Part shown: one piece after another, positions 1-12,400 of the stretch
Position numbering within the stretch: position 1 is the stretch's first letter
How the letters are laid out: the number at the start of each line of letters is the position of its first letter
NCBI GenBank assembly: GCA_018881555.1
Contig: JACAXG010000012.1
Coordinates: 3,130,236-3,194,235 of the forward strand
Length of the DNA: 64,000 nucleotides
DNA from: Amblyornis subalaris
Lineage: Eukaryota > Chordata > Aves > Passeriformes > Ptilonorhynchidae
Direction: 5' to 3'
Notes under the pieces: generated by a model
Seen by the model: the letters and a program-made list of their open reading frames with translations, nothing else
Told to the model about the DNA's origin: nothing
The model's database searches: none
Made by a program: the position numbers and the translations under genes

Positions 1-739
1 CTTTTAATTGTCCAAATTAACTGCACCAAATTTGCATGTCAAACGGTAAAGGGCAACCTAAGATAAAATGTAAACGTTTTAAAAGCCCCAAACTAAGCAC
101 TTGATTTGATAACTAGGCTTTTTAATGTTATGGAAGACAACTGCTCCGTTCCTTTTCAAAGACAGTTGATCTATGCAAATAGTGAATTGGAAATGCTTAT
201 GTCCCCATGCAGTCAAATGGTCCTTGCATGTTATTTGAATATCAGTGGCTCTGCTATTGAAAAGGTTCAAGGATGCTCTCTGACTTCTTTGTGATTACTC
301 AGTGCAGCGTCTTATTCTGAAGAAAAAAAACTCAGGAATAATTAAAGGCTGGGCTAAGGCCTGGGAACACATTTGGGACAGGAATCTCATTTAGACAGTC
401 TCTTTCAAAATAAGGCACAGTTAAATTGACCAGAAGGCAATTATTGAAATGAAAATTATTTTCACTCCCTTTGTCTCCTGACCACCAACCTAACAGCCAC
501 AGTATTTTTTTAAAGGCAAATTGTTAAATGAGATAATTGTGTTATTAAAAAAAAAAAAAAAGAGGACGGGAGGAAAAAAAAGTTAATTTACTCTGCCCGG
601 TACAGATTGGATGAATACAAATATTTTAATCCTCCATAAAACAGCGAATGCAAATAGCATCGGGAAACGGATTCTGCTGTCGGCCACCAACTGGAATAAA
701 GACGTTGCGTTAAAGAAAATACATCTGCCGTGAATACTA
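1..739. other. Intergenic, A+T-rich
   Basis: A+T-rich non-coding sequence with poly-A runs near 546-560. No supported gene. Confidence 0.5.
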
Positions 740-1150
740 ATAACCGCGTCCCATCTCCTCCGCGCCACTGTTGCACAAAAGCGGCCGGGCAGTGCCGACA
801 CCGCCTGTACCCTGGGGCGGCGGCGGGAGCCCGGCGGGCCGTTCCGCGGGCCGGGGGAAGGGAGCCTCCCGGGAGAGGCACCTCACATCCCAGCTGCCGA
901 CAGCACCTTCCCCGACAGCCGCTCCGGAATTTTCCTGGCCAAAAGCATCCCGGCAAGGTGTCTTTCCTCCCGCCCCCGGCCGGGTGTCGCAGGTTTCCCG
1001 GTCAGCAGGGGAGGGGAGCGGGCGCGGGGGACGCGCTCGGGCGGCGGTAACACGGAGCGGGCCGGGCGGCGGGACCCGGCTCTCCTCCCTGCCGGGCGGC
1101 CTGGGGGCTGCGCAGGAATGCACCCGCGCGGGGTGCTGGGCAGAAGTCAG
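740..1150. promoter_or_regulatory. CpG-rich island 1
   Basis: Dense G+C and CpG sequence in otherwise A+T-rich DNA. Open frames on both strands are composition artefacts. It could be a distal promoter or island of the neighbouring locus. Confidence 0.5.
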
Positions 1151-1539
1151 CTTTGTTTTCGATTTATAATAAAACACATCAAAGGACACCATCCAGGTCC
1201 AGTTTCTGGCAGGCCGGGGTTACAATTCTCAGCTCAGTGATCAAGGACCTCTTTGCATTGCCTTTGCCCCTTCGGGTCAGAAAACGTCCATCATTTACAG
1301 ACTCCCCAGAAACGAGTAAGGGAGCAGCTCTGGGCCGCAGAGCCGGTTCGTTTAACCAAGAAAATAGAAAGCATGTCACCTTTTAAAAAAATAAATGACA
1401 CCATTCTTTCGTAAATGTTGGCGATAATTACATGGTCTGGGGAACTTCTACCCAAAAAAACCCCTAAAGAACAAACGGTGTGAGAACCGAAAAATAAATC
1501 TGATTTCAGTCTTTGAATCTGTAATTCACCTCTTTAGGG

Positions 1540-2230
1540 AGAGGACGCTAACCCGAGAGCGGGAGAGCACCGGGAACGAGAGGGATGCCCTCTCGGGCTC
1601 CGGCGGAAAGGGAGGCACAGGGGAAGCCGGGCTCCCCGCCGCCTCGGCCCCGCTCGCCCCGGGCTTGCCTGTGAGCAGAGCCTAGCTTCCATTTACATCC
1701 CGCTCCAGCTATTGCTGCCCATTCCCACACCTCGCGGACAGCAACTTCAACCCTGCTCCGTGAGCCCGCTAAAACAACCGACCAACAACCAACCAGCGAC
1801 AGCAACCACCACAGACGGGAGAAGGTAAAATGCCAGGAAAAATTATCTACTAAATATCATTCGATTGCAGGATCCCCCGTTCGGAGGAAGCGTGTCCCTT
1901 GCCCCCCGCGGCGAGTTACAGACCCAACGGCTCGTTTTACACTTAAAAGGTAACATTAATGTTTTTGTTCTAATGAGATAATATATAAACACCCGATCCC
2001 GTGCCTGGACAGCTTCTTAATTGCGTCTTTCAATTCAAATGGAAACTTTATCTGCGGGAGCTGTAATTTATTTGCAGCCATTATCTGTTCGCCAGAATCC
2101 TCTCCCACCCTTCCAAAACGCAGATGAAGGGAAGCTAACAGACAGCCCGCCCCTTTGGGTAATTGGTGTGCTAAGTGTTTATTTTAAGTGCGAATAATTT
2201 AGCTACAAATTTCCTCAAGGAATAACATCC
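1540..2230. promoter_or_regulatory. Mixed G+C-rich and homeodomain-site-rich segment
   Basis: A short G+C-rich patch (about 1548-1760) is followed by A+T-rich sequence with a TATATAAA box near 1981-1988 and several TAAT cores, including TAATTG near 2018. The composition resembles a conserved developmental enhancer. Conservation cannot be tested here. Confidence 0.35.
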
Positions 2231-2239
2231 TTCACACAT

Positions 2240-2870
2240 TAAAAAAGGAAAGAAGGCACAAGACGGAGCCCGCACACCGGGACGCTCCCGGCGCTGCCCC
2301 GCGCGGGCTGCACGGCGGCTGCCGGGCGCCACCTACAGGCGCTCCCGCGGCGGGCGCGGGCTGGGGGCGCGGCCGGGGCGGCCGCGGGGGCGAGGGCGCT
2401 GCGCGAGCCGGGCTGCGGCGAGGAGCCGGCGGAGGGAGCGCGGGGACCGCGGCGGCTGAGGCGGGACGGGGGAGCGGGGGGCAGGGCAGGGCCCCCGGGA
2501 GCAGCCGGCCGGGCTGGCCCGAACTTCTCCGGGAGACGGTGGGGCGGGACGGGCCCGCGGCGACTGCGCGCACACCCACCCCGGGGCGGCCGGCCCGGCT
2601 CCGCCGCTCCCCGGGCCGTTCCCCGGAGGGGCAGCCGGGCCCTCGACGGTCACCGCTCAGCAACCTCCGCGCGGCCCGGGGAGCCGGCCCTGCACCTGCG
2701 GCCGGGCGTGGCTCCCGGCGGGCACCCGCCGGCGGGCCCCGGGCGCGGCTTCGCCGCCGCCGCCGCCTCGGCGCCGCTGTTGTTCCACAAACGCGCGGCA
2801 GCGCAGCTCCCGAGATGTGCTAATTGGTACCTGGCTGGCAGGGCGCGGGGTCCCTGTCCGCTCCCCGGCA
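2240..2870. promoter_or_regulatory. CpG-rich island 2
   Basis: Long, strongly G+C- and CpG-rich block. Its open frames (Pro/Arg/Ala/Gly-rich) show no domain and run on both strands, as expected from composition. Confidence 0.5.
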
Positions 2871-2933
2871 CAAAGTAGGCTGCTAGAAAATTTGAAATTG
2901 CCTTTCAGCCTAAAGCTGCCTTACCTGAATGTC

Positions 2934-2975
2934 ATAATTACAGTAATTATGTACATCCAAATTACATGCTAATTA
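2934..2975. promoter_or_regulatory. Cluster of TAATTA homeodomain sites
   Basis: Three TAATTA cores in 41 bp (2935-2940, 2944-2949, 2970-2975). The first two form a perfect palindrome, ATAATTAC-A-GTAATTAT at 2934-2950, the layout of a paired homeodomain site. It sits in the A+T-rich gap between two CpG islands. Confidence 0.45.
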
Positions 2976-3169
2976 AATTAGAATCAAATCGTTCTAAATC
3001 GAAATCAAATGAGGTAGCGAGAATTAATCAATGACAACATAAATAGAGAGCTTCCTTCAGGGATATTTATTGTACCGATCCGAGCAGCAGCCTGATCTGG
3101 GAGTCACCCGTCTATTTACTTTGGGAGTAGCAATAATTTATTGCTCAGCGTTAATTCCAAGCCATGGGT

Positions 3170-3890
3170 CCGACGGGGNGGCACAGCCAAAAAGCGGCCC
3201 GGGACCCCTCGCCTGAGGCTCCCCGCCGCCCCTGCCCGCCCCGAGAGCCGCCCGACGGAGCCGGCGGGGCCGGGAGCCGAGCCCGCCCCGTCCAGCCGCT
3301 GCCGCAGCCCCCGCCCCAGCCCGCCGGGCCAAGCAGCAGGAGAGCGCCCGGCAGAGCCGCCCGTCCGCCCCAGAAGAGCAGCCGGGCCCCCTCCGGCCCG
3401 GGGAGTCCCGGCACCGGGCCCTGCCCTCCCGCCAGGCTGAGGGAACCACTTCACGACGCCGCGGCCCCCGCCGCCCAGCCCCGCAGAGGGTTAACCCTAT
3501 TCCGCGGCTTTAACGAAAATAAATAAATAAATAACGAGATCGCTGGATGTGCTCTTACCGCCATCCGCGGAGCGACAGCACCTCCTGCCGGGCCCCGCCG
3601 GCTCTGCCGAGCGCCGCGCTCGGCCCGGGGGGGCGGTGTCCCGAGGCCCTGCGGGCCGGGGCGGGGCCGGGCGCGCGCAGCCGCTCCGCGCCGCGGGCGG
3701 TGCCGTCGGGGCCCGTGAGGGCGCAGCGGGCAAACACCGCCCCGGGCCTGCCCGCGCCCGTCCCACCGGGCCTCCAACGCACCCCGCTGCCCGAAGCAAC
3801 CCCGCCGGGCCCCGTGGTGGCGAGGGCGGCCCGGCCCTTCCGCAGCTGCCCTCTTGGGCGCCGAGGGTCGCTTCCGTACCGGTAAGGGGA
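3170..3890. promoter_or_regulatory. CpG-rich island 3
   Basis: Third G+C/CpG-rich block, including one ambiguous base (3179). No recognisable coding domain in any frame, and no SP9-type zinc fingers. Confidence 0.5.
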
Positions 3891-4889
3891 CACAAACTGG
3901 CCTAGGGAAGGAACCGAGAGCAGTGAGCCACTGNCTCCACATGCCGGCAGGATGAGTGTTTTGTTTCAAAGCTCTTCCACACGTAGTCTTTGAGACAGAT
4001 ACATCCAAAATGTCATGATTCTTCTGCAGTCTTTTCCTATGCGAAAACGCAGGATACGCATAGTACACTGTTTAACTACCTGGAAAGGCGTAAAGTGCAC
4101 AGCTCACAAAAAAAACCTAGAGCTGTGTATGTCGAGCTGTCCTCTCTTCTTCAGGTGAGCGTCAATGGCATCGTGGTTGGCAGATTCCCGTGCCAAACAC
4201 AAAACAACCAGAGACCATTGTTTGGAACAGAGGTACCCTCCAGTTATTTCTCGTATCTTTCATACTGCACTTAACACAAAACTGTTCCACCAGAATATGC
4301 CTTTTCCCCTATCACATTACTCTGTCCTCTCTTACACAGAAGGGTAATAAATCCTTCACAAGAGGTTTTGTTTAGATTGCAAAACAGGCATTTTGGCAGT
4401 CTCCTCCTGTTCTTTCTAAATCAGAGCTTCCACATATGCATTAATATAGGGGGGCTGATGCTACTGCAGAGGCTCTTTAACACCCAGCTTCTTCGGCAAG
4501 AATGCCTAGAGCAACCTAATGCAGACACATTGACAAGGTGACACCCCTTAATGGTTCACCCTTTCAAACTCTTCACATGCACTTAAACGATAAGCCAGGT
4601 CACTTTCACCATGTATTATTATATTCTGTCCAATGCTGAAAATCTTCTGAGTGAAGTAGAAGTGGAGTGGTAATAAAAGATAGTCTCATTTGTCCTGTGA
4701 GTGAGAAGGGTAAGAAAGTTTCTGGAATACTGAGCATGGTGACTCTGTTTCAAGTGTCCACTAACGAATGTACTTCCATCTACCATCCTGAAAGGGCAGA
4801 GAAGCCTTTCCTTTGCAATAAAAACCTTGTGAAGTGTTGCCTTCTGCATTTGTACTGATTCAGAACTCTGGAGAAGAAGGCAATTACCA
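3891..4889. other. Intergenic, downstream of CIR1
   Basis: About 1 kb of unremarkable sequence between CpG island 3 and the CIR1 poly(A) site. I see no gene or repeat in it. Confidence 0.45.
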
Positions 4890-5740
4890 CCAGTTTTAAA
4901 GAATAAGGTATTTTATTACGGAAGTTCATCTTCATAACAATGTATGCAAAAATGACTGACAATCATTAAAAACACAAAAAGTTTCATGAAAACAAAAGGA
5001 TGACTATTTACATTAATTTACTACCACAAACAATGAAATACCTGAAACAGCTGAAGCAGTAAATATTCCTTTCATGTCTTGAGAGATTACTGAACAATAA
5101 CTTGACATTGTACTGACACATACCAACAGGGGTTCAAGATGTTTAGATAGCCCTGACCAAGCTGTACACTGCAGGAGGCCAAAAAATGTTGGCTATACAC
5201 TTATGTGAACTATGTGTCTCTCTGTTGTTTTAACTCATGAAATTGATCTCTTACAGGGAACTTTAGAAAAAATGTTTCAGTATGAAAAAAACAAAACCCT
5301 CTACAAGACAATGCTTTGATATCTGAAGCAGTGATCTTACCCAGAACTATCTCATATGTTTGTTAGCATTTAGCACATCCCAGCCAGACCTCTTCTTCTG
5401 CTCCCCCTCACAGTAGCATTTAAACAGAAATCATCATTGACAAACCCAAGAGTATCACATACTGCTTTTAAATATTTTTAAATTCTAAAATCAGGTCTAT
5501 GAATTACTGCATGTATGTAAGAGGTATTTGCCAATAAGCATATTTAGACAGTAAAAAAATACCACAATGTTTATACCTAATTTACAAATATTCCAACACG
5601 ATAGAATTGATACTGTTGGCTTTATGCAGGAATGCTAGTTACAGACGTTGGAAAATGAACAGCAGTATGTAAGTGAGCCCTTAAAGTCAAAGGTATTCAT
5701 CAAAACCCAGAGAAATTCTTGTTTGCACCTGTCCTCTATA
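4890..5740 (-). other. CIR1: CIR1 3' UTR
   Basis: About 0.8 kb of A+T-rich sequence after the CIR1 stop. The first AATAAA on the minus strand is at 4912-4917, so cleavage is expected near 4890-4900. Inferred from the signal only. Confidence 0.55.
4912..4917 (-). terminator. CIR1 poly(A) signal candidate
   Basis: Canonical AATAAA on the minus strand, the first after the CIR1 stop codon. Confidence 0.5.
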
Positions 5741-6464
5741 CTATCTATTTTTTTTCCTCTCTCTGCTTCTGCTTCTACTGCATCTGCTCCTTTCTCTGTG
5801 TTCCAGTTTACTGCACTTGTCCCCATAGCCTTCTCTAAATTTTTTTTTTTCTCTGTGTACATCTGTGCTGGGGCTTCTGGTTTCATTTTTCCTGTGCCGC
5901 TCTTCACCAGGGCTTGGACTTGGACTTCTTATGTGCCTTTGTCTGGAACTGCTGTGATTTGTACAAGGGCTTCTCCTGCTCCCCTGATTCATGCTTTGGC
6001 TTCTACTATCCTTGTCCTTTCTTTCAGTCTCTCTCGTGTTGGTGCTATGGTATCTGCTTGTGGACTTTCTTTCCCCTTCACAGGAGTTCCATTTGTTGTT
6101 CTCTGCAGAACTATCTTGCTTTAAAAGTCTGGACTTCTCCCTATCTTTGTCCTTGTTACCGTGACTACTGGAGAGATCTTCATAAAGTTTTTCCTTCCTC
6201 GTTTTTGCCTTTCCTTCTGAATCACTGCTGCTGCTAGCCTCTGAATACTTGTCTTTTTTTCTTTTCTTAGAATCCATCTTCTTTTGTGCTGCTTTATCTC
6301 TGCTGTCAGTCTCACTATCACTGCTGCTTACTGAAGTCTTACTGGAGGATGAGGAAGAGGATCTCATCTTATGTTTCTTGTGTTTACTTTTGCTTTTTTT
6401 CTTTTGCTGCTTTTTCTTCTTTCTATCTTTCTTTTTCTTTTTCTTCTCTAGACGATCCAACTTC
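5741..6464 (-). CDS. CIR1: CIR1 terminal coding exon 10, basic/RS-rich tail
   Basis: Encodes residues 224-464: [18 protein letters not shown], an SSSSSSS run, several Lys/Arg nuclear-localisation-type clusters, an [10 protein letters not shown] segment and a final Arg/Ser stretch ending RERKKNR before the stop. RS-type low complexity agrees with reported CIR1 links to splicing factors. The final about 30 residues do not match the human C terminus I recall. Low complexity makes reading frames on the opposite strand look open, but the minus frame alone continues the spliced protein. Confidence 0.93.
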
Positions 6465-9400
6465 CTTTTATTTTCAAAATAAAAGAGTGGAACAATCAGA
6501 CATGTTTAGATATCCTGAATTACAAAGTCATTGTCTTTTAAAGTTCACTACTTCTGATGACCTACACACTAAATGCATTCATTTCCATAAAACCATGTTG
6601 AATTATTTTCCTTTTTCAGCAAAGTATTATTTTAAAACTTCTAACCTGACATTACCCATAGTATGTAGTTCACAGCTGCTCCCTAAAAACAGGAGTAAGA
6701 TGATTTTTTAGTTCTTTACTTTTCAAAAACATAAGTAAGAGATGTCAATTTGGGCCTTGTAACTAGCAATAAATACATTCAGTAGAGCTTTTTTTTCCCT
6801 TGTTGGGCTGCTCTGGAAACTGTAGAAAATCATTGCTGCTTTTGTTTGTGCATTTTAAAAAGATATTTTGAAAATGAAAAAATGCAATTAGTATTCACTT
6901 TCTATTAATGATGAAAACTGAGACTCTAAAGCATACATCTCTGAGTTCTTTAGGCAAACAATACAGATATTTTCAGTAACCTCTTTTTTCACAACTAGAA
7001 ATTTACATTTTCTATCCGTAAATACAATATTCCATCATGCACATGCATTCACTGCTATTCAAGTACTTTCATGTACTTTTTATTTTGCTTTCTGTGTTTA
7101 TGCTCAAAAAAATCAGTGACTGAATAGTGAAACTACTTTCAGTCTATTAAAAAAAAATCCCTTCAGACTAGTAAAATCTAAAGGACCCAAATATTTACAA
7201 AACTTCAACTTCTAAAATATAAAGGATTATAAAAATTTCAATGTGTTGGGCCAGCAGAAGTTCAAACAAAATAACATTTCAAATTACTCTAACTACATAC
7301 ACATTCCTTACTTAAAAGGAACATAAAATATTTTCACAGAATTACCTATTACATATGTGAATACCATATGTACCTGCCTACTCATGTACCTGCTAAGCCA
7401 TTCACCTTCCTCCCCTACTCCCACTCCCCACATACATGACATCTTTTAACCTAAAAGACTCTTTTATCTGCATGCCTGTATGGGATCTACCAGGCAGTAG
7501 TTAGTATTTTGATTTCAAACATTTTGAGGTTATTTCAAGATAATGCTGCAAATCGGGAGAGAAAAAAATGTCAGTCACGTGACACACAAAATCAGTCAGA
7601 TCAAAGCAATGCATGGAAACCTCATTAACTCAGACCTGCAGGGAGCAGTGAGCTGCAATCCCTGACATGACTGCAGGGTGGAGCTGGGCCAACCTTGGCC
7701 CTGGGGCGCAGGGTCAGCTTCAGTTCAGCCACAGGGAGAAGATAAACTTTGTCAAGTTGTAAACCAGTAAACAAGAACACAGAAGTTTTAATCACAGAAG
7801 AAGATACTGTAAACAATAGAGTGCAGAATAATATTTTAAAATACCAAGTGACAGCATCTTCAGTGAGCCAATTATTATTTCAGTATCGCAATTAAACTGG
7901 AAATGAGCCCCAGTGCAAAGGCATCAAAACTAGATTAAAATAAAACAAGCAGATTAAAAAATCATGCTGCATAATGCTGTTTGCGGTCAAATGTATGTTA
8001 AACTAAGCTGATTTTCTTCTGCACTAATGGTGCTAAAAGGCACCAAAGAGTTACAGTGACAACCATGGAATCAGAACTACTGGTGATACATATCCCCTCC
8101 ACTAGGTACCACACATACCTTAGAAGTTTCTGTTTTTGTTTGGTTGTCAGTGATTTTAAAAATTCAACTTCTGGATCATCATCTCCTTCACTTGTAACAA
8201 ACTCCTAGCAAAATGCAGTAAGACATTAAGTTCTTATATATAAAAATAATATCTTCATTCAGGTTTCTGTTTCAAAAGTGATGCCTCTATGTACCTTATT
8301 TTTGCACAGACACAAATATATTTGTATTACTAAGTCAGCCTAAAACACTTTGGTTAGAGCAAAATACCCACTATCAAGTGAAAAACCCCAACGTTCCGTC
8401 TCAGAGCTGAGTAGGTGTTATAATGTGGGGGTTATACAACAGGAGTTATCACTAACATATGAAAAAATCACTGCTAGAGAAAGAAATATTTCTGAAATAG
8501 TTAGTAAAAATGAGACAATTTTGGAGCCCACGATTCCGCAGGATAAGTCTCTCCATTGTTATCACGCTTGAATGAATAGATAAGACGCTAGTCCTGCTCA
8601 AACTCAGAGTAATTTACGCAAATTACTTTTCTGTCTCGGTTTAGTCATTAGGAAAATGGGTAACACATCTACTTCACTGTTGTGTTATTAGTCTTTAAAT
8701 GTTCATAAAGTCTTCTAGCAATGCAAAATACTGTAATCATACAATCTACATACAGTAACGCAATCAGCAAAGCATAACTACTTAGAAGACCCTGAATTCC
8801 TCAAATTATGTGCATCTGGTACACTACAGTCCTCCACAGTGATGTTTTCAATTTTAGCCACGCTCAGAAGACGAAAGAAGAAATAAAGATTAAAAAGCTC
8901 TTACAAAGAAACTCCAGCACAGCTAACATAAAGCAAACATACTGATATCACCATGATTCATTTAACAGTGCCCATATGCTACATTTTTTGGGGTACATAG
9001 CTTTTTTAAAGGCAAAGGTACATCCATCTGTGGAGACACAATGAACGGTTGATTTACTGAAGATTTCAAGACCAGCTTGTATTCATCCCCTCTTTACTAG
9101 CGGTTTGACTATCCTGCCATATGAACAAAAGTTATTTCAAGGAGTGTATATTAATCTTTCGTTTTACGTTTTTATTAAAGCACCTCAATTAGTAATATAC
9201 TTTGTGCAGTCTAAGCAAAGGCAATTGAACCATTTTCACTCCCAGAAATAATAACTGGAACCATAGTGAATCAAGTCAAAAAAAAAGCTTCAGATATAGC
9301 AGTCCTGGCAGTAATTATTTGTGCATACTATATATAGCATAATATATAGCATAATTATTTGTGCACAATGCCTCAAACTTCATCCAAAGGGTAGCACTGT

Positions 9401-12400
9401 ATCACAAATATGCAGCAAAACCTCTAACCGCCCCTTTATGAAAAATTCCATTTCTAGTCAACCAGAGGAGGGATTTAATTTATTTTATGTGGTTTTAAAA
9501 GAAGTCATTTGTGATTCACCATTCTGTATGAAACAAAGCTGGAAAATTCTAAGTTTTTGGGCATTTTTCTACTGGTATAGCTATTCAGCTTTCCTATGGA
9601 TATGCATATTTGAAAACATTAAGTAACAATTCACAAGCAATCACATTTAGATTTATAGACATTTTCAGCTTACTGGTAAAAAGATATTACCTGTGATGGA
9701 TCATTTGCGGTCAAGTTTCTCCCCAGTACATTTTGTTTCAGTGCAAACCCACTGTTTCTCATCTCCGCTATTAGCTCCGAGGGGTGCATTGATGGCCCTG
9801 TTCACAAAAATCACAGTTTGAATGTATCATTTAGATCTCTCTACCTTTTTTGGACTCCACAGTAGGAATTCAGTTGAAGCTTTGTTAAGTAAAATCACAG
9901 CTAAATCAACTCAATAATCTTCTGCTGAGCAAATAATCAGATATGATTTTCTAAAACAGCAGTCTGAAGATTCAGAATGGAAAATAATTGCATTTTTCTT
10001 TAAGTACAAGGGGATTCTCTTATGTAACTTTGTCATGTTGAAAACAATACATTAGGTAAGCCTAGTAATATATTTTTATTATAATCAAAAGCACAGGAGA
10101 CCTAAATAGAGCACAGTAAATAAGACTTGGTTACCTCCTCTCCTTTAAAACAATGGAAAAATACACTTCTAATATGTCACTAATAACTCATTTTTCATAA
10201 TGACACAAGTTTTTGAACTTCAATGTAAAAAGTAACATTAAAAGAATATATGGAATATAAATAAACACATGAAAAAAAAAACTATGTCTTTACTTATTCT
10301 AGGGACTGCCAAATATACTGACTCTCTAGACTGTTATCTCCTCAGAGATTTCTGGTTTTATTAACTTAAAAAACATCTATATATTCCATTAGAGTAGGTG
10401 TTTGGGATTAGGCACATGATTTCTTTCTTTGCAAAAATCTAACAAGGAGTAAAATACAGGATGTATTATGTATCATTCAGACTTGACTGCGTACTTTACA
10501 AACCCTGTAACTCATGCTTCAACTGAATCCCTGTGATCATGAAAACATTATGTACTCATCTGATTAGGTACTTTTTCGTCACCTTAAATATTCACTCTTG
10601 TTAGGTCACTTCCAGTAAGTTTCCTTCCCAGTTCCTTCACTCACCTTACAGTCAATGAACTGTGTAAGGCAAATCTAAATTAGAAGGAATGTAAAACAGG
10701 GCATGGAGCACATTTACTATTACTTCAGTAAACTACTGTAAATGATATGATTAACTAGTCTTGTGAAATGTACTGATCCTGCTTTGTGGTTTAAGGGTTT
10801 CTTAGTTGTGAAGACTGACAAAACTCATAGATTTTTAACACAGGCAAGTATGGCAAGTAAAGGGAGATTTTTTTACTATGGAAAATAAATGGAAAGTAAT
10901 ATAGCACTTTCTCAAAAGAAGTCAACTTTTTCTCAGTTTTTCTGTAGAAACGAACAGGCCTAGACATAGAGCAGGAAGGAAGAAAACAAAACTTTGGAAA
11001 TGGTTTAAGGAGCCCTTGCATTAATGACTTTCTTTTCACAAGTTCCTTATTTTGTCAGGCAAAAGAATTTTCGCATAAGATACCTTTTAGTCTTCCCTCG
11101 AGTTTACATTTTTCTTAAGTAGGGGGTTATTTCTNATCCCCCCATATACTTTACCAGAAGAGCTTTTGCTGTGTTATGGTGTAATTGTAAACTCACAATT
11201 AACGAAATAGGCTCCAATAGGCTTCCATTTTTGCATATTTCAAATTTAAAACCTTGGTCTGCTTGCCCAAATCTACTCTGGCTGGAACAGAAACCAACAG
11301 ACACCTAACAACAGAATTTGGTACCAGAAGAGGTCTTGACTTGAAAAGTCCATATAAAACAGCCATACAGTTCAGTCAAAAATCCTGCATGAGGAAGCCA
11401 AATGGAGACAAAGCATAGAGTCATGAAAGAAGATTTCACCATACCAAAGAAACCAAAACACTTGACCAGTTGAAGCCTGGAATACCCCTATTATTCAAGG
11501 GCAGCAAGAGCCACTGTCTAATGAAGTAACTTAATGAACTTCTTAGGCACTCCCCTTCAGTGTTTCAGCACTGTACACATTTTGGTGTGTATCCGATACC
11601 TAACTATTCTCATTAGTGTGATTAGATAAATAGAGGAATACAGCTTGTCCAAATCTATACAGGAGACCTGCTAAAGAACTAAGACAGAAGCCCTAACTTT
11701 GTGGTTGCCTATGAGGAATACGGGCAGAATTGAGACCAGAGAGGCATGAAGGCATATTGGCCTTCAAAAGCACAACTCAAATTTATTTTCCAGAAACAAA
11801 CCTTTTCGGCATTCTTTGTGCATAACACTGGAAAGAGGTAAGCAAAATAATTTCTTCTTTTACATAAAAAGTTTATAATGGATGCACAACACTACTGATT
11901 TTTGTGCATCTGTACCCAGTGGATGTCAGCTGTGCTGTAGCACACAGATCCATACAAGTGAACCTGCACAGTGGCTGCTCAAGCTGGGGTCCAACACACA
12001 ACCGCATGTAAGCTTTTGAGTTAGCCCCCATGTGCTTTTTAGAGGTGAAATCAGCACTAGGTTCAAAAAACAAAAACACAGGTAAGCTTAGAAGGAAAGT
12101 AAGCCAGGCTAAAAATAAATTTATTTGACTTCTATTTCCTTGTATATTAATGACATCAAAGTGAAATTCATAGCTCCACCTACAGTATTTTAGTTGCAAT
12201 GCAGTGTTACCATGGTAAGGACAGTTACCAAATTGCTGTTATTCCTGTTTTGTGGAATACAAGCTGCATCAAATGCACCTACAGAAACTTGAGACTAAAG
12301 TGGTTTATGAAATAAATTATTCCTGGTTTGGTCTATGGTAGTGGCTTGGCCTGCAGCTGGGAATGTTGCGGAGGATAGGCCAGCCACACAAGTAACCGAG

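Noticed and set aside
2232..4068. Several 90-205 aa frames rich in Pro, Arg, Gly and Ala
   Set aside because: G+C-rich CpG-island sequence is open in many frames on both strands. No zinc finger or other domain is present, and SP9 coding sequence was specifically looked for and not found.
5648..6711. Long open frames on the plus strand, Ser/Cys/Phe-rich
   Set aside because: They lie antisense to the low-complexity Lys/Ser-rich CIR1 last exon; the minus frame continues the spliced CIR1 protein, and these have no domain.
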